From JALVIU01 sp964462295 (lineage in GTDB: Bacteria > Atribacterota > JALVIU01), in assembly GCA_964462295.1 (NCBI GenBank), contig CAYWXH010000039.1:1-13838 (forward strand): a DNA stretch of 13,838 nt, written 5' to 3'. The translations under genes were made by a program, and so were the position numbers. Below the pieces are notes generated by a model that worked only from the letters and a program-made list of their open reading frames with translations, made no database searches and was not told the origin of the DNA. The first letter of the stretch is position 1. Each line of letters starts with the position of its first letter. Shown one piece after another: positions 7,843-13,838 of this stretch.

Positions 7843-8797
7843 AACAATAGGGGTATTGACCAGTGGAGGAGATGCACCAGGAATGAATCCTGCAATAAGG
7901 GCAGTGGTGAGAAAGGGTATTTATCACGGTCTTACTGTATATGGTATAGAGCATGGATATGTAGGGCTTATGGAGGGTCAAGTTATAGAGATGACCCCTG
8001 CCTCTGTTGGTGGGATAATTCAAAGGGGTGGCACCATCCTCCATACTGCACGTTCCAAATTCTTTATGACACATGAGGGAAAACTAAAAGCTATGGAAAC
8101 CATTAAAAGGTATGGAATAGATGCCCTTGTGGTAATAGGGGGAGATGGTTCCTATCATGGAGCAATGGACCTTTCTGAATATGGGGTAAATGTTGTAGGT
8201 GTTCCAGGGACCATTGATAATGATATCGCAGGTACGGAATATACAATAGGATATGATACAGCACTTAATACTATAATAGATGCGGTAGACAAAATTAGAG
8301 ATACTGCTACATCTCATGAGCGCACCTTTATAGTAGAAGTTATGGGTAGAGAGGCAGGTTTTTTGGCTCTTATGTCTGGTATCTCTTGTGGTGCAGAGGC
8401 GGTTCTTATACCTGAAATCCCCTTTGATCTAGATGAACTTTCAGAGAGATTGCTAAAGGGTATAAGAAGGGGAAAAAATCACAATATAATTATACTTGCA
8501 GAAGGTGTTGGTAAGGCCTCAAGAATCGCCCCATTGATTACTGAGAAGACAGGACTTGAAATAAGGATAAGTGTCCTTGGCCATATACAGAGAGGAGGTA
8601 CACCTACATACCTTGATAGAATAATGGCAAGTCAGTTTGGGGCAGCTGCAGTAGAGGCCCTTATGAGAGGAGAAAAAAATAAGGCTATAGGGTGGAAGGA
8701 TGGAAAGCTCCGTGTTTATGATCTAAAGGAAGCTGTCTCTTTTAAGAGAAAGGTAGATCCAAACCTTTATGAGCTTTCCAAAATACTCTCTATTTAG
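7835..8797 (+). CDS. pfkA: ATP-dependent 6-phosphofructokinase
   Basis: Glycolytic enzyme converting fructose 6-phosphate and ATP to fructose 1,6-bisphosphate, normally a cytosolic homotetramer. At 320 residues it has the same length as E. coli PfkA and aligns without large gaps. GVLTSGGDAPGMN (6-18) is the N-terminal phosphate loop. IGGDGSYHGA (101-110) carries Asp104 and Gly105, and PGTIDND (124-130) carries Gly125 and the catalytic base Asp128. Gly at both 105 and 125 marks the ATP form; pyrophosphate-dependent enzymes have GGDD and PKTIDND. MGREAG (170-175) and LGHIQRGGTP complete the sugar-phosphate site. Arg22 and Arg26 of the effector site are kept, but the position equal to E. coli Arg54 is Pro55, so PEP/ADP control may differ. 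It overlaps dnaE by 8 bases and its TAG directly abuts murJ. An ATP role is firmly indicated; the regulation is inference. Confidence 0.97.
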   Translation: MLKTIGVLTSGGDAPGMNPAIRAVVRKGIYHGLTVYGIEHGYVGLMEGQVIEMTPASVGGIIQRGGTILHTARSKFFMTHEGKLKAMETIKRYGIDALVVIGGDGSYHGAMDLSEYGVNVVGVPGTIDNDIAGTEYTIGYDTALNTIIDAVDKIRDTATSHERTFIVEVMGREAGFLALMSGISCGAEAVLIPEIPFDLDELSERLLKGIRRGKNHNIIILAEGVGKASRIAPLITEKTGLEIRISVLGHIQRGGTPTYLDRIMASQFGAAAVEALMRGEKNKAIGWKDGKLRVYDLKEAVSFKRKVDPNLYELSKILSI

Positions 8798-10324
8798 ATG
8801 TCAAAATATAAGGAAATAGCTGGTAATACCCTTCTTTTTGCTATTGCGACTTTTTTTAGCCGTATCCTTGGTTTTGTCCGAGAGGTTGTAATATCTTCTA
8901 TATATGGATTGGGAAAAACTACAGATGCCTTTTTCCTTGCATATACTATCCCCAATCTTATAAGACAATTACTAGGAGAAGGGGCACTTCACAATTCTTT
9001 TATTCCTATCTATGAAGATGTTAAAGTATTAAAGGATGAAAAGAAGAAGAAAGAGTTTTTAGATGTCGTTTTTACATTTTTGCTATTCAGCCTTCTTTTT
9101 CTTTCTGTTTTAGGTATTTTTATATCCCCTTTGCTTATTAGGTGTTTTGCTCCAGGATTTTCTCAGAATCCATACATCTATGGAGAAGCAGTAAAGATCC
9201 TTAGAATACTTTTTCCATATATGTTATTTATATCGCTTACTGCATTTTTTGGTGCCATATTAAATTCTTGTGGGGAATTTTTCTTCCCTGCACTTACACC
9301 CATGTGGTTAAACCTCTCGATGATTGTATTTGCTATATCTTTTTGGAAGATAATTGGTATCTATGCACTTGCTATAGGTGTAGTCATAGGGGGTATTTTT
9401 CAATTTCTCTCCCTATTTTATTTTATAAGAAAGATAGGTATATCCTTTTCTTTGAATTTTAACTTTAAAAATAGATACTTTAAAAAAGTAGTTTCTCTTG
9501 TTGGAAAATCTGTTCTTGCTGTAATCGTAACACAGCTTAACATTGTAATAGATAGGATTTTTGCCTCCTTTCTCGTGGTGGGATCTATCTCTGCACTCTA
9601 CTATGCAAACAGACTTATGCAATTCCCCATAGGTGTATTTGGAGTGGCACTTTCTTCTGTATTTTTCCCCCATATCTCTAAAACAGAGAGTGTAAAAAAT
9701 TGGAAGGAGTTTAAAGAGTATACATCTTTAGGTATAAAGAGCATAGGTATTGCCCTTTTGCCGTTTTCATTCTATCTTATATTATTTTCTAAAAATGTAG
9801 TCAATCTTGTGTATAGACACGGTGTATTTACAGCATACAATGCCCATATGACATCTTTGGCACTAAAATACTATTCGATAGGCATCTTTTTCTTTAGTGT
9901 TAATAATCTTTTAAATAGGGTATTTTATTCTACAAAAGATGGAAAGACCCCAGTTATAGTAAATGCCCTTTCTGTCCTTTTAAATATTGGGCTTAATTTT
10001 TTACTCGTATCTTTCATGTCATACAGAGGTCTTGCCCTTGCTACATCTATCTCGGCTATTTTTAATTTTTTGTTACTTTTTTATCTTTTACTTAAAAAGG
10101 GATATATAGAAAAATTGGGAGACTATATTATCTTTTTCTCAAAAGTAAGCGGGGTCTGTGTTATAATTACAGGGGTTACCTTTTTACTTATGATGGGGGA
10201 TCATTTTTGGTATAATTTTGTCATACCTTCCTTTCTATTTTTTGTATTTTATTTTGTCTTACTATATATAATAGGGGTCTCAGAGATAAAGATGTTGGTG
10301 AGTTTAATTAAGAGAGGTGTCTGA
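8798..10324 (+). CDS. murJ: Lipid II flippase MurJ (MviN family)
   Basis: Integral membrane protein of the MOP superfamily that moves lipid-linked peptidoglycan precursor across the cytoplasmic membrane. It has 508 residues and is very hydrophobic, with a pattern consistent with about 14 membrane helices. Diagnostic motifs are in the first 75 residues: SRILGFVREVV (21-31, Arg22 and Arg28), TTDAFFLAYTIPNLIRQLLGEGALHNSFIPIY (Asp43 and Arg56), and later YYANRLMQFPIGVFGVALSSVFFPHIS. These place it with MurJ rather than with polysaccharide flippases such as Wzx. The ATG follows the TAG of pfkA with no gap, and no Shine-Dalgarno is visible upstream, so it probably relies on reinitiating ribosomes. 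No better start exists, because the conserved motif begins at residue 21. The 3' end lies next to lepA. No cell-wall ligase or synthase genes are nearby. Confidence 0.95.
   Translation: MSKYKEIAGNTLLFAIATFFSRILGFVREVVISSIYGLGKTTDAFFLAYTIPNLIRQLLGEGALHNSFIPIYEDVKVLKDEKKKKEFLDVVFTFLLFSLLFLSVLGIFISPLLIRCFAPGFSQNPYIYGEAVKILRILFPYMLFISLTAFFGAILNSCGEFFFPALTPMWLNLSMIVFAISFWKIIGIYALAIGVVIGGIFQFLSLFYFIRKIGISFSLNFNFKNRYFKKVVSLVGKSVLAVIVTQLNIVIDRIFASFLVVGSISALYYANRLMQFPIGVFGVALSSVFFPHISKTESVKNWKEFKEYTSLGIKSIGIALLPFSFYLILFSKNVVNLVYRHGVFTAYNAHMTSLALKYYSIGIFFFSVNNLLNRVFYSTKDGKTPVIVNALSVLLNIGLNFLLVSFMSYRGLALATSISAIFNFLLLFYLLLKKGYIEKLGDYIIFFSKVSGVCVIITGVTFLLMMGDHFWYNFVIPSFLFFVFYFVLLYIIGVSEIKMLVSLIKRGV
10188..10216 (+). 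promoter_or_regulatory. Possible weak internal promoter upstream of lepA
   Basis: Inside the murJ 3' end, TGGTATAAT at 10208-10216 is an extended -10 with a perfect core. TTATGA at 10188-10193 matches only 3 of 6 -35 bases, at 17-bp spacing. A second TGTTATAAT lies at 10159-10167 with no usable -35. Either could raise lepA-hemW transcription relative to the upstream genes, but AT-rich coding DNA gives such matches by chance. Confidence 0.25.
10311..10319 (+). promoter_or_regulatory. Ribosome binding site deciding the lepA start
   Basis: AGAGAGGTG in the last codons of murJ resembles the AGGAGGTG consensus and ends 9 bases before the ATG at 10329. The in-frame GTG at 10317-10319 is part of this site, so using it as a start would leave no spacing. 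The ATG at 10329 is therefore the better start. Confidence 0.7.
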
Positions 10325-10328
10325 TATC

Positions 10329-12128
10329 ATGAAACATATACGGAATTTTTCAATAATTGCACATATTGACCATGGCAAATCTACCCTTGCAGATAGATTG
10401 TTAGAGATAACAGGTACAATACCTAAAAGGAAACTTGTAGAACAGGTGCTTGATAGAATGGACCTTGAACGAGAAAAGGGTATTACTATAAAGGCAAAAC
10501 CTGTTAGGATGATATATAAAAAAAATGGTATAGATTATGAGTTGAATCTTATAGATACACCGGGCCATGTGGATTTCTCCTATGAGGTGTCTCGCTCCCT
10601 TAGTGCATGTGAAGGGGCCCTTTTGTTGGTAGATGCAACACAGGGGATTGAGGCACAAACTATGGCAAACGCTCATCTGGCTATGGAGTTAGGCCTTACC
10701 ATTATTCCCATTATTAATAAGATTGACCTCCCAAGTGCAGATGTGGAACTTGTAAGTGAAGAAATTGAGAATACTTTTCTTATTCCTAAAGAAGAGATAA
10801 TCCTTACAAGTGCCAAAGAGGGTATAGGGGTACAGGAAGTATTGGACGCTATAGTAGAGCGCATCCCTCCACCAAAGGGAGATCCTGACAAACCGCTTGC
10901 TGCACTCATATTTGATGCAGTATATGATTCTTACCTTGGGGTACTTGCATATATCCGTATCTTTAATGGTAGGGTAAAGGCAGGAGATAAGATAAAAGTA
11001 TTCTCTACAGGAAGGGAATTTGAGGTAACAGAGGTAGGAATTTTTACCCCAAGTTATAAAAAAATAGATGAGCTTCAGGCAGGAGAAGTGGGTTATCTTG
11101 CTGCATCTATCAAGGAGATAGGTGAGTTTTTGGTAGGTGATACTATAACCCTTGCCCACAATCCTGTGGATAAACCTGTACCTGGATTTAAAAGGGCACA
11201 ACCCATGGTTTTTTGCGGATTTTATCCTTTAGAGGGTGGAGATTATGAAGAATTAAGAGAGGCCCTTTCTAAACTTAAGTTAAACGATGCCTCTTTAGTA
11301 TATTCTCAAGAGGTATCAGAGGCATTAGGTTTTGGCTTTAGGGTAGGATTTTTAGGACTTTTGCATATGGAGATTACCCAGGAAAGATTAGAAAGGGAGT
11401 TTGGTATAAAACTTATAAAAACTATCCCCAATGTGGTATATGAGATACTCCTAAATACGGGAGAAATAATCCATATAGAAAATCCATCAGAACTTCCTTC
11501 TCCTGAAAAGATAGAAGAAATAAGAGAGCCATATATTAAAGCAAGCATTATAACCCCTCCTGATTTTATAGGCCCTTTAATGGAGCTTGCAAATGACAGG
11601 AGAGGTAAATTTATAAATATGGAGTATCTAGATGCAGTAAAGGTACTTATAGAATATGAACTTCCACTAAATGAAATTATTATTGATTTTTATGATAGAT
11701 TGAAATCAAGAAGCAGGGGGTATGCCTCATTTGATTATGAGTATATAGGATATAGACCTTCAAAGCTTGTAAAGATAGATATCTTGTTAAATGGTATACC
11801 TGTTGATGCGTTGAGTTTTATGATTCATAAAGATAAGGCATATATGTGGGGAAGAAAGATTATCGAAAAATTAAGAAAGGTAATCCCAAGGCAGCTTTTT
11901 GATGTCTCAATCCAGGCAGCAATTGGAAAAAGGGTTATAGCAAGAGAGACAGTAAAGGCACTTAGAAAGGATGTTACTGCAAAGTGCTACGGTGGGGATA
12001 TTACTAGAAAGAGAAAGCTTTTGGAAAAACAAAAAGAAGGAAAAAAGAGGATGAAAAAGATAGGTAGGATAGAGATACCACAGGAGGCCTTCCTTGCTGT
12101 ATTAGATATATCAGATGAGAAAAAATAA
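10329..12128 (+). CDS. lepA: Elongation factor 4 (ribosome-associated GTPase LepA)
   Basis: A translational GTPase that acts on stalled or mistranslocated ribosomes and affects initiation. From the ATG chosen here it has 599 residues, like E. coli LepA, and begins MKHIRNFSIIAHIDHGKST, almost identical to the E. coli start. An in-frame GTG at 10317 would add four residues and overlap murJ by 8 bases; I prefer the ATG because the Shine-Dalgarno covers the GTG. G motifs: G1 AHIDHGKS (11-18), G2 region GITIKA (51-56), G3 DTPGH (76-80, catalytic His80), G4 NKID (130-133) and G5 SAK (161-163). Beta-barrel domain 2 and the two EF-G-like alpha/beta domains follow, then the LepA-specific C-terminal domain with DVTAKCYGGDITRKRKLLEKQKEGKKRMK. 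The end overlaps hemW by 14 bases; this gene pair is conserved in many Firmicutes. Confidence 0.97.
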   Translation: MKHIRNFSIIAHIDHGKSTLADRLLEITGTIPKRKLVEQVLDRMDLEREKGITIKAKPVRMIYKKNGIDYELNLIDTPGHVDFSYEVSRSLSACEGALLLVDATQGIEAQTMANAHLAMELGLTIIPIINKIDLPSADVELVSEEIENTFLIPKEEIILTSAKEGIGVQEVLDAIVERIPPPKGDPDKPLAALIFDAVYDSYLGVLAYIRIFNGRVKAGDKIKVFSTGREFEVTEVGIFTPSYKKIDELQAGEVGYLAASIKEIGEFLVGDTITLAHNPVDKPVPGFKRAQPMVFCGFYPLEGGDYEELREALSKLKLNDASLVYSQEVSEALGFGFRVGFLGLLHMEITQERLEREFGIKLIKTIPNVVYEILLNTGEIIHIENPSELPSPEKIEEIREPYIKASIITPPDFIGPLMELANDRRGKFINMEYLDAVKVLIEYELPLNEIIIDFYDRLKSRSRGYASFDYEYIGYRPSKLVKIDILLNGIPVDALSFMIHKDKAYMWGRKIIEKLRKVIPRQLFDVSIQAAIGKRVIARETVKALRKDVTAKCYGGDITRKRKLLEKQKEGKKRMKKIGRIEIPQEAFLAVLDISDEKK

Positions 12129-13254
12129 CTTACGACTCTATATCCATATCCCTTTTTGTGTAAAGAAATGTAATTATTGTAGTTTTGTATCTTGGGAGTT
12201 GAAGGGGCAAACTTTCCTGGATATTTATCTGGACTTTTTAGAACGAGAATTCTCTTTGTATGAAAGACGATTAAAACTTGCCCCATTAACGATATACATA
12301 GGGGGAGGGACACCCTCTCTTCTTTCTCTCTCTTTGTTAGAGAAGATGGGGGAGATCCTTAGAAGATATGTAGATTTTTCTTCTCTTTTGGAATTTACCA
12401 TAGAGGCAAACCCTGAAAGCGTAGATAAAGAAAAGGTTCGTATATGGAAAAATATAGGGATTAATAGGGTAAGTCTTGGGATTCAGGCCTTTGACGATAA
12501 GACACTTTCTTTTTTGGGTAGGGTTCATCAAAGTATGCAAACTTTTAAGGCTATAGAGATCTTGAAAGAAGAATTTGAGAATATCTCCTTTGATCTTATA
12601 TACGGGATCCCTGGACAGGATTTAGAAAAATGGAAAGATACTCTTATTAAGGCAATAGCATTTGAACCCAAACATATCTCTATATATGCGCTTTCTTTCG
12701 ATGAGGGCACACTATTTAAGAAATGGTTAGAAGAGGGGAAGTTATCTCCTGTAGATGAAGAACAGTATGTGGATATGTATAATAGAGGAGTTGAAGTTTT
12801 ACGTGATCATGGATATGAAAGATATGAGATATCTAACTTTTCATACCCAGGCTATGAAAGCATCCATAATTTAGGCTATTGGACATATGATGATTATATA
12901 GGAATAGGAGTTTCTGCATCTTCTTTTTTGGATGGGGAAAGATATACAAATTTTTCGGATTTTAAAAAATATAAAGATGCCCTTTTAAACATGAAACTAC
13001 CTATAGAGTCTTATGATAGAATAGATAAAAATACTAAGATGGGGGAGTATGCAATACTTAGGCTAAGAACGAAAAGAGGTCTTGTTAGTAGGGAATTTTT
13101 CTCATTATTTGGGGTTTCCCCGTGTGATGTATTTGGTGATGTGTTTTCTTACTTTTCCTCTTTGGGATATATGGAAAGGACAAATAATGGTTGGAGGCTT
13201 ACAGATGATGGAATACTTGTTTCAAATAGAATATTTATGGAGTTTTTGAGATGA
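12115..13254 (+). CDS. hemW: Heme chaperone HemW (radical SAM, HemN-like)
   Basis: Radical-SAM family protein related to oxygen-independent coproporphyrinogen III oxidase. It has 379 residues, the HemW size. CVKKCNYC at 15-22 holds the CxxxCxxC iron-sulfur ligands (Cys15, Cys19, Cys22). The residue two beyond is Phe24, whereas genuine HemN has a fourth Cys there; this and the shorter N terminus indicate HemW, which binds and transfers heme. Other landmarks are IGGGTPSLL (62-70), EANPES (98-102), GINRVSLGIQAF (115-126), LGRVHQ (134-139), DLIYGIPGQ (160-168) and the HemW HNLGYW motif (251-256); the HemN C-terminal domain follows. The ATG lies 14 bases inside lepA, no clear Shine-Dalgarno is present, and an upstream in-frame stop at 12103 excludes a longer start, so coupling to lepA is likely. 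No heme-biosynthesis gene is nearby. Enzyme activity as an oxidase is not expected. Confidence 0.94.
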   Translation: MRKNNLRLYIHIPFCVKKCNYCSFVSWELKGQTFLDIYLDFLEREFSLYERRLKLAPLTIYIGGGTPSLLSLSLLEKMGEILRRYVDFSSLLEFTIEANPESVDKEKVRIWKNIGINRVSLGIQAFDDKTLSFLGRVHQSMQTFKAIEILKEEFENISFDLIYGIPGQDLEKWKDTLIKAIAFEPKHISIYALSFDEGTLFKKWLEEGKLSPVDEEQYVDMYNRGVEVLRDHGYERYEISNFSYPGYESIHNLGYWTYDDYIGIGVSASSFLDGERYTNFSDFKKYKDALLNMKLPIESYDRIDKNTKMGEYAILRLRTKRGLVSREFFSLFGVSPCDVFGDVFSYFSSLGYMERTNNGWRLTDDGILVSNRIFMEFLR

Positions 13255-13835
13255 AGAGAAAAAATGCAAAAAGATACTCATATATATTTACCCTTATTTT
13301 AGTTATTGCGGTATTGTTCTATCTTGGAGTACAGAGTCTTCCTAATATAGATCAAGTCCTTGATTATCTACAAAAAGGTGGTATTCATCTATTAAAACGT
13401 GATGTAAAGATTTACTTTTCACCTAAAGGGGGTGCTCAAGATGCCCTAATAGGTGTTATAGATAGTGCAAAAGATGAGATATTGGTAGCTATGTATTATT
13501 TTACATCTCGGCCTTTGGCCCAGGCGATACTTCGTGCAAAGAAGCGGAATGTTTCAATAAGGATTTTGCTGGATGAATCACAACTTACGGAAAAATACTC
13601 CAAATATCGATATTTAAGTTCTAATGGCATACGTATAAGGATAGATAGAAGAAAAGGTCTTATGCATAATAAATTTATGATTGTAGATGGCACAGTTTTG
13701 GCAACAGGTTCATATAATTGGACAAGCTCTGCAGAACACAAAAATAGGGAAAATTTATTAATTATAAAAAATAAGGCCCTTGCCCAAAGATATATATGGG
13801 AATTTAAAAAGCTCTGGACAAGTTCTAGTCCTTAA
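13251..13835 (+). CDS. Membrane-anchored or secreted phospholipase D-type nuclease (Nuc-like)
   Basis: A 194-residue protein with one HKD motif, HNKFMIVD, placing His139, Lys141 and Asp146 at the catalytic site. Single-HKD proteins of this size act as homodimers, and the best known is the EDTA-resistant endonuclease Nuc. Matching features are FSPKGGAQDALIGVIDSAKDEILVAMYYFTS (56-86), ILLDES (105-110) and GSYNWTSSAEHKNREN (153-168), which align well with Nuc. The N terminus is basic (MKRKNAKRYS) followed by a hydrophobic segment at about 11-29 with no obvious signal-peptidase site, so it is either a membrane anchor with the catalytic domain outside or an uncleaved signal. The start overlaps the hemW stop as ATGA, with GGAG at 13239-13242 as Shine-Dalgarno. 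The stop codon is 3 bases from the window end. DNA or RNA cleavage is more likely than lipid hydrolysis; the true substrate is not shown by the sequence. Confidence 0.9.
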   Translation: MKRKNAKRYSYIFTLILVIAVLFYLGVQSLPNIDQVLDYLQKGGIHLLKRDVKIYFSPKGGAQDALIGVIDSAKDEILVAMYYFTSRPLAQAILRAKKRNVSIRILLDESQLTEKYSKYRYLSSNGIRIRIDRRKGLMHNKFMIVDGTVLATGSYNWTSSAEHKNRENLLIIKNKALAQRYIWEFKKLWTSSSP

Positions 13836-13838
13836 GAT

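Noticed and set aside
7835..8797. PfkA as a pyrophosphate-dependent phosphofructokinase, as in some thermophiles
   Set aside because: Gly105 in GGDGS and Gly125 in PGTIDND are the ATP-type residues; the pyrophosphate form has GGDD and PKTIDND.
10689..11201. A 170-codon open frame on the minus strand within lepA
   Set aside because: It lies fully inside a highly conserved GTPase gene, shows no protein family features and is Cys/Tyr/Ile-rich in the way antisense shadows of AT-rich genes are.
12115..13254. HemN, a true coproporphyrinogen III oxidase
   Set aside because: The fourth Cys of the HemN CxxxCxxCxC motif is replaced by Phe24, and the HNLGYW motif and 379-residue length fit HemW.

Overview
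This window is a compact, AT-rich, housekeeping stretch of a bacterial chromosome. All genes lie on the plus strand, and I see no mobile element, tRNA, rRNA, CRISPR array or prophage signature. Proteins are rich in Lys, Glu and Ile, Ile is often ATA and Arg mostly AGA/AGG. Strong AAGGAGG-type ribosome binding sites precede several genes. This suggests a low-GC, probably thermophilic, Firmicutes-like or deep-branching bacterium; Dictyoglomus or a thermophilic clostridial relative are possibilities, but the species cannot be fixed from the sequence alone.

Layout. (1) Positions 37-1056 hold one gene for an exported protein built of two similar domains, possibly with its own promoter at the left edge. 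(2) Positions 1057-1190 hold the only real intergenic gap. It contains a perfect 20-bp inverted repeat acting as an intrinsic terminator, then an extended -10 promoter. (3) From 1191 to the end, nine genes run head to tail, almost all overlapping or separated by fewer than 20 bases: gatC, gatA, gatB, dnaE, pfkA, murJ, lepA, hemW and a single-HKD phospholipase D-type nuclease. No internal terminator is visible, so they probably form one long operon of about 12.7 kb, perhaps with a weak secondary promoter inside murJ.

How the genes fit together. GatCAB makes correctly charged Gln-tRNA(Gln) and/or Asn-tRNA(Asn) by transamidation. DnaE is the replicative polymerase, with an apparently intact PHP metal site and an internal clamp-binding motif. 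PfkA is an ATP-type phosphofructokinase. MurJ flips lipid II for cell-wall synthesis, LepA (EF4) is a ribosome-associated GTPase, and HemW is a radical-SAM heme-trafficking protein. The last gene encodes a membrane-anchored or secreted Nuc-like nuclease. They share no single pathway; the likely common theme is growth-linked co-expression.

I found no convincing undescribed system. The points most worth a second look are the two-domain exported protein, the altered effector site of PfkA, the lepA start, the missing ribosome binding site of murJ, and the nuclease gene following lepA-hemW.
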